Shown here piece after piece: positions 1 through 6,474 of a stretch of DNA of 25,286 nucleotides (the first letter of the stretch is position 1; each line of letters begins with the position of its first letter). Made by a program: the position numbers and the translations under genes. The stretch covers positions 1 to 25,286 of the IMG/VR virus record IMGVR_UViG_3300031111_000227, one strand, 5' to 3'. The DNA is from a virus. Under the pieces are notes generated by a model. It did no database searches and was not told the origin of the DNA. It was given only the letters and a program-made list of their open reading frames with translations.

Positions 1-126
1 GCCGTGTGCCGTGTGCCGTGTGCCGTGTGCCGTGTGCCGTGTGCCGTGTGCCGTGTGCCGTGTGCCGTGTGCCGTGTGCCGTGTGCCGTGTGCCGTGTGC
101 CGTGTGCCGTGTGCCGTGTGCCGTGT
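1..126. repeat. Tandem array of 18 heptamers (GCCGTGT)
   Basis: Eighteen perfect head-to-tail copies of the 7-bp unit GCCGTGT fill the start of the window, and the array may extend beyond it. Because 7 is not a multiple of 3, one frame stays open through the array with a 7-residue period (MCRVPCAVC-like); this looks like an artefact of the repeat and not a gene. The array sits directly before an AT-rich leader. It could be a genome-end repeat, part of an origin, or a place where an assembly stopped; the sequence alone does not decide. Confidence 0.95.
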
Positions 127-345
127 GAAAACCGAAATTTTTGCAAAAAAGTGACAATGTTCCGGGAATATGATATTTATATGTTTTATTTGGCTTATTG
201 TGAACGGGCTGCAAATGTGACATCATATAACTTTTACAGCTTAAAAGTGACTTATGCGTGTTTTGAGCTCCCTGATTTTTATTTTGATAAGCTCGTTACA
301 AAGGTTTGAAAATTATTAAAAAAGACCGTGACCGTTTTAATAAAT

Positions 346-375
346 TTCTAATGCTTTTCTAATGCAATTCTAATG
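346..375. repeat. Three TTCTAATG direct repeats with 11-bp period
   Basis: TTCTAATG occurs at 346, 357 and 368, spaced exactly 11 bp apart, so all copies face roughly the same side of the helix. This spacing is typical of sites for a cooperatively bound protein. It lies immediately upstream of the possible -10 element and the palindrome. Confidence 0.6.
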
Positions 376-392
376 TTCGGATGCGATAATGG

Positions 393-408
393 GGTTGACG
401 GGTCAACC
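393..408. promoter_or_regulatory. Operator-like palindrome GGTTGAC-GG-GTCAACC
   Basis: Two perfect 7-bp inverted arms (393-399 and 402-408) are separated by GG. The palindrome begins 3 bp after the GATAAT-like -10 (385-390), so it would cover the transcription start. That is a classic repressor position. The cognate protein is unknown; HTH candidates in the window are the products at 5977 and 11916. Confidence 0.45.
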
Positions 409-458
409 GTCGCTTTATTCGCGCACGATGTATCGAAGCTCAATGGGGGTAAAATAAA

Positions 459-788
459 ATGGAGCTGAATGGATGTGATCGATGCGGAGCGAAAAACACG
501 GTAACGTTCCGCGAGCTGGAGGGCTCAGACCCGCCGGCGCTGTGCGTTGATTGTATCATCATCGATGATATGGACGACGACACCGAGCTCGTGTGTTGCG
601 AGTCCGGCGAGATCCTGAAGGCGCTCGATATCCGCGAGCCCGCTGGATTCGGCGATGCACACGCAATTCTCATCATTCTCGATGACACGATTTTCACACG
701 TGGCAACAGCGTTTTCAGGTTGGTGCCGGACAATGACACCGACATTGACGAAGTTGACTCCGCAGTGAAATTCGTGACAACGAATTGA
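459..788 (+). CDS. Small acidic zinc-ribbon protein, function unknown
   Basis: 109 residues, not recognised as a named family. The N-terminus has a complete zinc-ribbon pattern, C6-x2-C9 and C29-x2-C32, followed by a strongly acidic stretch (IIDDMDDDTE) and a further CC pair. The start is supported by a GGGGGT element at 445-450, which can pair with the 16S anti-SD through one G-U wobble, 8 nt from the ATG. It is the first gene after the leader and heads a run of small genes with similar Cys motifs, so it is probably expressed early. Binding of nucleic acid or protein is plausible but not shown. Confidence 0.75.
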   Translation: MELNGCDRCGAKNTVTFRELEGSDPPALCVDCIIIDDMDDDTELVCCESGEILKALDIREPAGFGDAHAILIILDDTIFTRGNSVFRLVPDNDTDIDEVDSAVKFVTTN

Positions 789-825
789 TACGGATTGCAC
801 AATCGAGCATATGGGGGTATAGAAA

Positions 826-1371
826 ATGAGCTCGGAAAAATCTGAAAAATCTGAAAAATCTGAAAAACCAGAACGACCAGAACGACCAGAACGACCAGAA
901 CGACCAGAACGACCAGAACGTGAAGAATCGAAGTGTTACGAACACGGAGCGGACGCAGAATATCGCGTCGTCGGCATCCCGGACGGCGAGCTGTTTTGCT
1001 CCAAGTGCGTCGTTGAGCTCGCCGAACACAAGTACGCAGTCGTTCGATGGCCACAGACGTTGGAGCTCCTTAACGTCAAGACCGGCGAACGCACGACGGT
1101 AAGAGCGGTCGTGAAGAAGTACAGTGAAGAGATGAGCTCGGTGCCGGCTGAAGTGTGTAGCGTATGCGGATTCACGCGCGATAACCCAGACGGCTGGCAC
1201 GATTGCCAAATGCATTTGAAGCTCGGTGATTGCTCGGAGTGCGATAATATGACGTGCAATTGCCGCGAATGCCCACACCCGGATGATTGCTCGGAGTGCG
1301 GGTTCTTCGACGGGCCAGTGTCGGCAAATTGCCGGTATACCGGCGAAGTTATGACAGCTGAGGAAGAATAA
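826..1371 (+). CDS. Cys-rich protein with SEK/PER repeat N-terminus
   Basis: 181 residues in three parts. Residues 3-32 are a low-complexity tail: four SEK and six PER tripeptides encoded by perfect 9-bp tandem repeats. Next comes C37-x2-H40 with C58-x2-C61, a pattern shared with the genes at 4140 and 10216. The C-terminal third is packed with paired Cys, 14 Cys in total, suggesting several zinc sites. The start follows a GGGGGT SD (813-818, 7 nt spacing). The charged repeat tail is probably disordered and its length may vary by slippage. No family was recognised. Confidence 0.75.
   Translation: MSSEKSEKSEKSEKPERPERPERPERPERPEREESKCYEHGADAEYRVVGIPDGELFCSKCVVELAEHKYAVVRWPQTLELLNVKTGERTTVRAVVKKYSEEMSSVPAEVCSVCGFTRDNPDGWHDCQMHLKLGDCSECDNMTCNCRECPHPDDCSECGFFDGPVSANCRYTGEVMTAEEE
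832..921 (+). repeat. In-gene 9-bp tandem repeats (TCTGAAAAA, then CCAGAACGA)
   Basis: Four copies of a TCNGAAAAA unit are followed by six of CCAGAACG(A/T), in frame, adding SEK and PER tripeptides. The PER unit read as CGACCAGAA differs by one base from the non-coding 9-mer CGATCAGAA repeated at 5903-5947. Confidence 0.95.
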
Positions 1372-1386
1372 GGGGGTCAGATTCCA

Positions 1387-1908
1387 ATGAAACGCTCGAA
1401 GGACGAAGCACGTGCAGAGTTCAAGCGCGTGCGAGATGACGACGTTAGCGACGTCGTATGCGCGATGGTTAGGGCCGCGCATCAGCAACTGAAGCTCAAG
1501 GGGATCAGCATCACAGAGATCGGCGTGATGAACGAATTGAGCGACGCCCTGACGGAGGCCGTTTCGGAGCTCCTTGACCGGCGCACCGGGACGGTTGAGA
1601 TGGCTGAATTCTGGAGCCAAAATATGTGCGACATTTGCGGCGTCAGAGTTGGCGAGTGGCAGATCCGGACGAGCGACGCGCCGGGCTGGGTGGCTGTAGG
1701 CAAACAGTGCAGATGCACCCGATGTGTCGTGAACAGCTCGGACATTCCGGATTCGGTGGAGCTGGTGCACGTGCTCGACGGTAACGTCGTTACGGCGTGG
1801 GAGCTCAGGGCCGAAGACGCAGAGGCGTGGCAGGCAGCTACGCTGCAAAAGCGTGCCGGGAGTTCCCTCCTCGAGTACGCTGAGTTGTGGGAAAGCGAGC
1901 GTGGTTAA
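1387..1908 (+). CDS. Zinc-motif protein, function unknown
   Basis: 173 residues. The first 75 are charged and probably helical. Then comes C81-x2-C84 and, about 25 residues later, C108-x-C110-x2-C113, a plausible zinc ribbon. The C-terminal 50 residues are acidic and hydrophobic. The start has an AGGGGGT SD at 1371-1377. The gene follows the Cys-rich gene at 826 by 15 bp and precedes the gene at 1926 by 17 bp, so the three look co-transcribed. No family recognised. Confidence 0.75.
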   Translation: MKRSKDEARAEFKRVRDDDVSDVVCAMVRAAHQQLKLKGISITEIGVMNELSDALTEAVSELLDRRTGTVEMAEFWSQNMCDICGVRVGEWQIRTSDAPGWVAVGKQCRCTRCVVNSSDIPDSVELVHVLDGNVVTAWELRAEDAEAWQAATLQKRAGSSLLEYAELWESERG

Positions 1909-1925
1909 GATAGGGGGTCAAAACG

Positions 1926-2135
1926 ATGCGTGACGATGATTTGAAGGCAGAGGTTCTCGAAGAGATTCAGCTCGCTGCATTTCAAGCTGCGCGAGATGCG
2001 TGCCGCGAAGCAATCAATTCAGCTACAGCCGCCGTACAGGCCGCAGCTGGAGAGGATTATCACGGTGTAGTCGGTCAGTTGTTCGAGCGCGAGCTGAAGC
2101 TGCAGATGATCGAAGCGATTTGCGAGGTGTTGTAG
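1926..2135 (+). CDS. Small helical protein, function unknown
   Basis: 69 residues, Ala-rich with many Glu/Gln, likely a two- or three-helix bundle; no motif recognised. The start is set by AGGGGGT (1912-1918) 7 nt upstream of the ATG. The next start codon follows its TAG stop by 2 bp, which suggests coupled translation. Confidence 0.65.
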   Translation: MRDDDLKAEVLEEIQLAAFQAARDACREAINSATAAVQAAAGEDYHGVVGQLFERELKLQMIEAICEVL

Positions 2136-2137
2136 CG

Positions 2138-2269
2138 ATGCCAGCCGCATATTTCGCGATTGTCTTGTTGGCGGTAGCTGTGGTCCTCGTCCTCGGCGCG
2201 CTCCTTGCGGTAGCTGAGGACGAGGGCGATGTCGTATCGGAGTCGTACAAAGCTTGGAAAGGACGCTAA
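2138..2269 (+). CDS. 43-residue single-span membrane protein
   Basis: The product starts MPAAYFAIVLLAVAVV: after five residues it has one hydrophobic segment of about 20 residues, then an acidic and charged tail. A GAGGTG SD lies 9 nt before the ATG. The gene fits exactly between its neighbours, with 2 bp before it and 1 bp after. It is one of several very small membrane proteins wedged between genes of this window. Function unknown. Confidence 0.6.
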   Translation: MPAAYFAIVLLAVAVVLVLGALLAVAEDEGDVVSESYKAWKGR

Positions 2270-2270
2270 G

Positions 2271-2543
2271 ATGCCGACCTACAAAGTGTGGTCAGTAGCA
2301 TCCGATGGGATGGCCTATCAGGTCGCGAAAACTACCAGGTTGCGGGATTTGCCTGAGCTCGTTGCTCCCTGGCGTGACGGTTACGTGTATGTGTTGCGTT
2401 GGGATCCTCCAGCTAAGACATACGCAGCAAAACGTCACCAGCCGCGACCTCAGCCGACTTGCAGACACATCTGGGGTTGCTTCAGTGGTATGCCCCACAC
2501 GAACGATCTGCGAGCGGACATCAGGCGAGTGCTCAGAGGATAG
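2271..2543 (+). CDS. Hypothetical protein, 90 residues
   Basis: The product (MPTYKVWSVASDGM...) has no recognised motif. It is basic in the C-terminal half, with a CRHIWGC segment that could bind metal. The start follows GGAAAGGA with a 1-bp gap from the previous stop. Its TAG stop falls inside the first copies of a 7-bp tandem repeat that links it to the next gene. Confidence 0.65.
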   Translation: MPTYKVWSVASDGMAYQVAKTTRLRDLPELVAPWRDGYVYVLRWDPPAKTYAAKRHQPRPQPTCRHIWGCFSGMPHTNDLRADIRRVLRG

Positions 2544-2562
2544 AGGATAGAGGATAGAGGAT
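2535..2562. repeat. Four copies of a heptamer (AGAGGAT) at a gene junction
   Basis: Four perfect units plus a partial fifth bridge the stop of the gene at 2271 and the start of the gene at 2568. Each unit carries GAGG, so the last full copy acts as the SD (7 nt spacing), and changes in copy number would leave an SD in place. Confidence 0.9.
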
Positions 2563-2567
2563 AGATT

Positions 2568-3044
2568 ATGAATCCAGATTCGATAGACGTAGTGATGGAA
2601 ACCGCTGCCAAGCTGCGGGAGAGGCGCAATTCAGCTCCGCGTGCTCCTGTTCCTGAAAGCGGCGCTTCGCGTGCTCCTGACCCCGAGGGTCGCTGCATCC
2701 GCTGCGATTTTTACTCGAGGGTTGAGGGATGCCTAGGTGACACAGACGCTTGTCTGCTCGCAGCGCAACGACAACTAAGCTCGGTGAAGGTCACTCCCGC
2801 TCGGCAGATCAGCGAAGTGAAGTTCTTCGATACCTACGCATTCAACTCCCCGTCCGAAGCAGTCGAAGAAGTCAAACGGTTGATCTTCGAGCTGGGAGTT
2901 GACGGCGGGTGGGCCGAGTTCGATGAACCCCTTAGCAAAATGGTTCTCGAACAGTGGCCCGAGGTTATTAGATGGGAGTGCGACTGCGTGTGGGCGTCAG
3001 CCAGCCGCGTGTTGGTTGAGGACCTACGGCTCGAGCTCCCCTAG
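2568..3044 (+). CDS. Hypothetical protein with four-Cys N-terminal motif
   Basis: 158 residues. A Pro/Ala/Arg-rich stretch (22-40) containing a repeated RAP motif leads into C43-x2-C46-x8-C55-x6-C62, which could hold zinc or an Fe-S cluster. The second half is mixed alpha/beta with a CDC motif near the end. The SD comes from the 7-bp repeat array just upstream. No family recognised. Confidence 0.7.
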   Translation: MNPDSIDVVMETAAKLRERRNSAPRAPVPESGASRAPDPEGRCIRCDFYSRVEGCLGDTDACLLAAQRQLSSVKVTPARQISEVKFFDTYAFNSPSEAVEEVKRLIFELGVDGGWAEFDEPLSKMVLEQWPEVIRWECDCVWASASRVLVEDLRLELP

Positions 3045-3065
3045 ACACAAGGGGGTTAAAGTACG

Positions 3066-3275
3066 ATGACGAACGAGCAGTACCTGCAGATGCACAGGGC
3101 CTGGAATTGGGTCTGGCCCTCCGACAAGCCGGGCAAGCGCAACTGTATGCCTGGCCCAGCGTCCAAGCCGAAGGGGCCTCAGAACGGTTACACACAGGCA
3201 CGTCGGCGCAAGGGAACTGGCAAGCCCGGCTACAGCCGTCCGAATCGAACCTACCGTGCGGGCTCGAGTCGGTGA
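3066..3275 (+). CDS. Small basic protein, function unknown
   Basis: 69 residues with a Trp-rich start (AWNWVWP) and a strongly basic, Gly/Pro-rich remainder, likely disordered and able to bind nucleic acid. The start is supported by GGGGGT at 3051-3056. An alternative reading in another frame (3107-3295) lacks an SD. Confidence 0.55.
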   Translation: MTNEQYLQMHRAWNWVWPSDKPGKRNCMPGPASKPKGPQNGYTQARRRKGTGKPGYSRPNRTYRAGSSR

Positions 3276-3291
3276 GCCAGGGGTCGCTGCG

Positions 3292-3480
3292 ATGATCAAA
3301 GTCGAACTCGAACTTTCAGAAGCGAAGGTGATGGTGTTGATCGCCGCGCTCGATGCACGTTCTAAAGCGTTGCGGGAAGCGTGGCAGGAAGGTGAGAAAT
3401 CCCTCCGCCTCGGGCTGCTGTTCCAAGCCGACTACCTGGACTCCGTTTCCCAGAAACTCCTGAAGGAAGTAGGGCAATGA
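3292..3480 (+). CDS. Hypothetical protein, 62 residues
   Basis: Starts MIKVELELSEAK, a short strand followed by predicted helices. The ATG at 3292 is preferred to an upstream start at 3256 because a GGGGT element precedes it and the beta-strand opening matches the next two genes (VIQINLS, VVTVYLT). The stop overlaps the next start (ATGA at 3477-3480), which indicates translational coupling. Confidence 0.6.
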   Translation: MIKVELELSEAKVMVLIAALDARSKALREAWQEGEKSLRLGLLFQADYLDSVSQKLLKEVGQ

Positions 3481-3743
3481 GTGGGCCAACTCACACTCGC
3501 CCGGGTATCAGAGAGCGCACCTACGTAATCCAGATCAATCTGTCGGACTATGGGAAGGAAGAGCTCGATGCCCTGCTGATGATGGGCATAGATTCGTGTT
3601 CCTACCGTACCGACGACCTGCGGCAGGAGTTCCAGGGCGTTCGTAGGGCGCTGATCGAAGCCGAGCCCTTCGTTCGCGGAGAGGTCGAAGGGTGTCACGT
3701 GTTGGAGCTCCTCGACGAGCTCACGGAGGAAAACGATGTCTGA
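3477..3743 (+). CDS. Hypothetical protein, paralogue of the next gene
   Basis: 88 residues. The segment around 15-36 (TYVIQINLSDYGKEELDALL) resembles the opening of the product at 3736 (EYVVTVYLTETGREELLEEL), so the two are probably tandem paralogues. Both ends overlap neighbours: 4 bp upstream and 8 bp downstream. No motif recognised. Confidence 0.65.
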   Translation: MSGPTHTRPGIRERTYVIQINLSDYGKEELDALLMMGIDSCSYRTDDLRQEFQGVRRALIEAEPFVRGEVEGCHVLELLDELTEENDV

Positions 3744-3963
3744 GAAAGAGTATGTTGTGACGGTTTACCTGACCGAGACGGGGCGCGAAGAGCTCCTTGA
3801 GGAACTACGGGCTCGCCGGGATAGTTCCCAAGGAGGGACATCAACGCCAACGTGTCCTCAGGTCATAAACGATCTGATCGAAGCAGTGCGCGACGCACCG
3901 ACCGAAGGCGACATAGCCCACACTGATTGGGTGAATCGGGAACTGAACGACGGAGTACACTAA
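3736..3963 (+). CDS. Hypothetical protein, paralogue of the previous gene
   Basis: 75 residues, opening with the strand-helix pattern also seen in the product at 3477. A GGAGG SD lies within the end of the upstream gene. The stop forms TAATG with the next start (3961-3965). Function unknown. Confidence 0.65.
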   Translation: MSEKEYVVTVYLTETGREELLEELRARRDSSQGGTSTPTCPQVINDLIEAVRDAPTEGDIAHTDWVNRELNDGVH

Positions 3964-4088
3964 TGGACATCAACGCCTTGGCCGCTGCGATTGCACAAAC
4001 AGTGTTCGTACTGTCAATCACGCTTCCCATTACGCTGTTCTTCAGTGCGTGGGCGTTCGGTATCCAGGACTGTCTGGCAAAGGAGTGA
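3963..4088 (+). CDS. 41-residue membrane protein
   Basis: Product MDINALAAAIAQTVFVLSIT... has one long hydrophobic stretch covering most of its length, then a short charged end (CLAKE). The start overlaps the previous stop as TAATG, so it is probably translated by re-initiation. Its last codons (AAGGAG) double as the SD of the following mini-gene. Function unknown. Confidence 0.55.
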   Translation: MDINALAAAIAQTVFVLSITLPITLFFSAWAFGIQDCLAKE

Positions 4089-4089
4089 T

Positions 4090-4146
4090 ATGCCTATCAC
4101 CCGTAAGTTGCAAACCGAACTTGCATTGATAGAGCGTAGATGCTAA
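4090..4146 (+). CDS. Possible 18-residue leader peptide
   Basis: MPITRKLQTELALIERRC has a good SD (AAAGGAG, 4079-4085) and its TAA forms TAATG with an in-frame start of the next gene (4146). This layout fits a coupling or leader peptide. It may equally be a chance open frame in the untranslated region. Confidence 0.3.
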   Translation: MPITRKLQTELALIERRC

Positions 4147-4499
4147 TGAGCGCCCTCCCGATTCAAGCGAGGACAACCGTGCCTGTGACCAAAGTTCTGG
4201 ACGAGAAACGTCAGTGGTGCCAGCTCCATAAGGGTCTATGTAAGGAAGTTAATTGGGTCTGTTACGGTATTGAGTATCACATTATGGCCTGCCAGAAGTG
4301 CATAAATATCCTGCGTAAAGCACGGCTGGTCAAGAAGGGTCGTGACGTAGCTGGTCATCATACGTGGCTCATCAACGTACCTATCCCAGCGTCGAGGTTC
4401 AAGCCGCTACAGAGGAAACCTTACATTCTGGAGATGACTCCTGAGGACGTGGTGGTAGCTAGGGCCCTGGGGTTCAGGGTAGTGAAAGAGATTGATTGA
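4140..4499 (+). CDS. CHCC zinc-knuckle protein, function unknown
   Basis: 119 residues (117 if the coupled ATG at 4146 is used). It has C27-x2-H30 and C51-x2-C54, the same C-x2-H...C-x2-C arrangement seen in the genes at 826 and 10216, with a further C34 and C41. The C-terminal half is basic and then ends with a short helix. Start choice between 4140 and 4146 is open: the second forms TAATG with the mini-gene upstream. Possibly nucleic-acid binding. Confidence 0.7.
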   Translation: MLMSALPIQARTTVPVTKVLDEKRQWCQLHKGLCKEVNWVCYGIEYHIMACQKCINILRKARLVKKGRDVAGHHTWLINVPIPASRFKPLQRKPYILEMTPEDVVVARALGFRVVKEID

Positions 4500-4522
4500 A
4501 CTTAGCCGGATTGAGGTTAGAA

Positions 4523-4738
4523 ATGCCGTGTGATTTCTGCACTAATACCATCGCAAGAGAACGCGCGACAGCCCGTAGCGGCAAGGTTGCAGATTTCTGT
4601 GCGGCTTGCTTCGTTAGGTTCCTCAGAAATGAGGAGCTCGTCGACCACTGGGGTTTTCGTTGGCAGCGCACGGAAAGAGGTGTTTCGTGCCTAGATCCTA
4701 TAGTAAAGGAGTACGAATACAAATGGCGAGGATCGTGA
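4523..4738 (+). CDS. Small zinc-ribbon protein
   Basis: 71 residues with C3-x2-C6-x19-C26-x2-C29, a compact zinc ribbon, followed by a charged helix and an aromatic-rich end. The ATG at 4523 has GAGGT 5 nt upstream; a TTG at 4496 is a weaker alternative. The end overlaps the next gene by 16 bp. No family recognised. Confidence 0.65.
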   Translation: MPCDFCTNTIARERATARSGKVADFCAACFVRFLRNEELVDHWGFRWQRTERGVSCLDPIVKEYEYKWRGS

Positions 4739-5094
4739 ACAAGCTGGAGCTCCCATCTGGAGGAGCACCAGCGGACAGCATCTGCGAACATTGCTCGCAG
4801 TGTTACCAGGGGGAGTGCTGTGCTTTCCAGGCGCCGCACAGCCCTGAGGAGTGGATAGCTCGTAAGGGCGGCGTTACGCTGTGCGAGTTCAGGCTGAGGT
4901 GTAAACGTGTTCTCAAGGATCGTATGCCAAGTGCCTCGCGGAAGCTGATGTGGGAGATCCTTGACCTCGTTGAAAAGAACGAGACCGCTGCGTGGTGGTT
5001 GAAGTTCGTCGACACTGACGAGGTGTATCAGATCAACGTGGAGCTCCTCGTCAAGGTAGTGTCGAAGCTGTTGATTGTTGCTACTTCAAAGTAA
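4723..5094 (+). CDS. Cys-cluster protein, function unknown
   Basis: 123 residues. The N-terminal half holds C21-x2-C24-x2-C27, a C32C33 pair, C54 and C60, enough for a zinc or Fe-S site. The C-terminal half is helical. The ATG at 4723 follows AAGGAG (4705-4710) at a long spacing of 12 nt and overlaps the previous gene in another frame. A start at 4660 is possible but has no SD. Confidence 0.65.
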   Translation: MARIVNKLELPSGGAPADSICEHCSQCYQGECCAFQAPHSPEEWIARKGGVTLCEFRLRCKRVLKDRMPSASRKLMWEILDLVEKNETAAWWLKFVDTDEVYQINVELLVKVVSKLLIVATSK

Positions 5095-5108
5095 AGGAGG
5101 TGATACAG

Positions 5109-5297
5109 ATGCAGATAGAGTTCGAATTCGACAAGGTTACTAAGAACAAGGTACGTTTCACAGAGACCGGCAGCGACTTTGAGTGTGACGAGGCGATCGG
5201 GAAGCTCTACGTTCACAAGGACGCGCTCAGTGAGCTCGGCGTTGAAGAGGACGATTGGCAGGACATCACTGTCCTGGTAGACATCGACGTCGACTGA
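5109..5297 (+). CDS. Small acidic hypothetical protein
   Basis: 62 residues, mostly acidic with alternating hydrophobics, likely a small beta-rich fold. The start at 5109 follows a near-perfect SD, AAAGGAGGTGAT (5094-5105); the GTG inside that SD (5100) is not a likely start. Function unknown. Confidence 0.65.
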   Translation: MQIEFEFDKVTKNKVRFTETGSDFECDEAIGKLYVHKDALSELGVEEDDWQDITVLVDIDVD

Positions 5298-5306
5298 GGA
5301 GGAAGT

Positions 5307-5774
5307 ATGGGCAGTAAATCAGATTGGAACACGACGCCCTTCAAGAGCATCGAACAGGCGCACCAGATGGCGACCAGGTTGAATCTAGCTCCTTCAGCGA
5401 TAGTCACTTTGGAAGGAGGTATGCGAACCTTCCAGATCAAAGAAGGGCGAGCCACGACAGTGGTTGCTCAGCGGATGGCTGGGGGACCTGTGAAGGAGAA
5501 GAAGGTCAAGCGCGGAGAGCCTAAACCTCCTCTGCAGGATCCAGATGCTCCGACGTTCAGCGACGAGGACCGCTTCCAGGTAGGGCCCTGGGTGAGGATC
5601 GACTTTGACTGTGTAGAAGCGGCGCTCGAACATCTATTGTCGCAGTTCGTGAATCCTGACAACGTGGAGCAACTAGAGATGACGCTCGTGCGCCTAGACG
5701 ACGACGAATACGAGTTCTTCGAGAGCACCTCGGGCAAAGTGTGGGAGCGCGTCTTGCACAGGAAGGGCAAGTAG
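5307..5774 (+). CDS. Hypothetical protein, 155 residues
   Basis: An N-terminal segment of about 55 residues with a strand-helix-strand look, a basic Pro-rich linker (KEKKVKRGEPKPP) and an acidic C-terminal part. The SD is GAGGAGG, 9 bp after the previous stop. It is the last gene before the structured non-coding interval. No family recognised. Confidence 0.65.
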   Translation: MGSKSDWNTTPFKSIEQAHQMATRLNLAPSAIVTLEGGMRTFQIKEGRATTVVAQRMAGGPVKEKKVKRGEPKPPLQDPDAPTFSDEDRFQVGPWVRIDFDCVEAALEHLLSQFVNPDNVEQLEMTLVRLDDDEYEFFESTSGKVWERVLHRKGK

Positions 5775-5776
5775 AT

Positions 5777-5888
5777 GGGTACTGACACGATTGTAGGAGT
5801 GACTGACCTTATAGGTAACAACTCACTGCAATCGTATCAGTGCCCACCCAACGAGACCTTTGGGACTGGCTGGGGGTAGCTCGTTGGG
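5777..5888 (+). promoter_or_regulatory. Two adjacent hairpins in a non-coding interval
   Basis: Arms 5777-5793 and 5829-5845 pair over 17 positions with one G-U wobble and one mismatch. The loop between them contains smaller self-complementary pieces (AGTGA/TCACT and ACCT/AGGT). Immediately after, CCCAACGAG (5847-5855) pairs perfectly with CTCGTTGGG (5880-5888). No run of T follows, so these are not standard intrinsic terminators. They could be a leader RNA structure, a processing site or a small RNA upstream of the HTH gene. Confidence 0.6.
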
Positions 5889-5902
5889 GGTCAACTTCGG
5901 CC

Positions 5903-5947
5903 CGATCAGAACGATCAGAACGATCAGAACGATCAGAACGATCAGAA
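5903..5947. repeat. Five copies of a 9-mer (CGATCAGAA)
   Basis: Five perfect units, flanked by 6-bp inverted arms GGCCCG (5899-5904) and CGGGCC (5948-5953). The unit differs by one base from the coding 9-mer CGACCAGAA of the gene at 826. It may be a binding array or an expanded microsatellite. Confidence 0.9.
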
Positions 5948-5958
5948 CGGGCCCTATA

Positions 5959-5974
5959 TAACACGGAGGTGTTA
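5959..5974 (+). promoter_or_regulatory. Hairpin holding the SD of the HTH gene
   Basis: TAACAC (5959-5964) and GTGTTA (5969-5974) form a perfect 6-bp stem with the loop GGAG. The SD GGAGGTG is thus half in the loop and half in the stem, 2 nt before the ATG at 5977. Pairing would limit ribosome access, suggesting translational control. Confidence 0.5.
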
Positions 5975-5976
5975 CG

Positions 5977-6405
5977 ATGGATTTGAGTCAACTGGAACAA
6001 CTGCTCACAGTGAATGACGTCGCAGAGATGTTCGACGTCGAGCCCCGTATTGTACGACGTGAGGCGCGGAAGAACAACATCCCTGGCGCTATCGACGTCC
6101 TAGGACGCCACGGCTTTGACCCTGACAAGGTGAAAGAGTGGGAGCCGCCCGAACCTGGCACGCGGCGCGTAGGCGCTCGGCGCGAGGACGGACGTCAGCG
6201 CTATCGCATCTACCTGTCGCCTCAGGAGTACGAGGACCTGAAGGCCAAGGGGTTCGAGCTCGTCGACCCGCGAGAGGCAGCCAAGGCGCGACGCGCTGCT
6301 CGCAAGGCCAAGAAGGCCGCCGCCGCTGAAGCCAAAGCCGACGATGGCGGCCAGGCTGCTCAGGTCGAGCAAGACGAAGAGGATCCGTTCGCCGACTTCG
6401 AGTAG
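5977..6405 (+). CDS. HTH (MerR/excisionase-like) DNA-binding protein with acidic tail
   Basis: 142 residues. Residues 10-50 (LTVNDVAEMFDVEPRIVRRE...) fit the winged or MerR-type HTH of phage excisionases and small regulators. Residues 60-90 are basic with a short strand-helix unit. A Lys/Ala-rich helix (92-115) follows, then a very acidic tail ending DEEDPFADFE, reminiscent of SSB-type tails. It probably binds DNA as a regulator or accessory protein. Its own leader carries hairpins, a 9-bp repeat array and an SD hairpin, so its expression is likely controlled. A hairpin follows the gene. Confidence 0.6.
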   Translation: MDLSQLEQLLTVNDVAEMFDVEPRIVRREARKNNIPGAIDVLGRHGFDPDKVKEWEPPEPGTRRVGARREDGRQRYRIYLSPQEYEDLKAKGFELVDPREAAKARRAARKAKKAAAAEAKADDGGQAAQVEQDEEDPFADFE

Positions 6406-6418
6406 AAGTTGGCCAATC

Positions 6419-6454
6419 AGTGACGGCGGGCCTCCAGTCAGGCCCGCTATCACT
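6419..6454 (+). terminator. GC-rich hairpin after the HTH gene
   Basis: GCGGGCCT (6426-6433) pairs with AGGCCCGC (6440-6447) around a 6-nt loop, and outer arms AGTGA/TCACT add 5 bp beyond a 2x2 internal loop. It lies 14 bp after the stop. No U-tract follows, so it may be a weak terminator or an RNA-stabilising 3' structure. Confidence 0.55.
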
Positions 6455-6474
6455 CAAATAGGGGGTCACGTAAG

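Larger units (their letters stand above)
127..458 (+). promoter_or_regulatory. AT-rich non-coding leader before the + strand gene block
   Basis: About 330 bases without a convincing gene, clearly richer in A+T than the rest of the window. It holds four GTGAC motifs (151, 217, 247, 328), a doubled GACCGT (324-335), three TTCTAATG repeats phased at exactly 11 bp, an extended -10-like TGCGATAAT (382-390) and a 16-bp palindrome centred at 400/401. This combination suggests a control region or replication origin feeding the rightward genes. No good -35 box is visible at 16-18 bp from the -10-like element, so the promoter call is weak. Confidence 0.5.

Noticed and set aside
4-309. Open frame of 101 codons starting inside the heptamer array
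   Set aside because: Its first 40 codons are only the 7-bp repeat read in frame, and the rest lies in AT-rich leader with no SD or recognisable domain.
715-1848. Long minus-strand open frame of 377 codons opposite genes 826 and 1387
   Set aside because: It mirrors the repeat-rich coding strand (FWSFWSFWS-like run), has no SD, and the + strand genes have SDs and Cys motifs.
5775-5879. 34-codon open frame starting right after the stop of the gene at 5307
   Set aside because: Nearly all of it is made of the inverted-repeat arms and loop; the base pairing explains the sequence better. Not excluded as a leader peptide.
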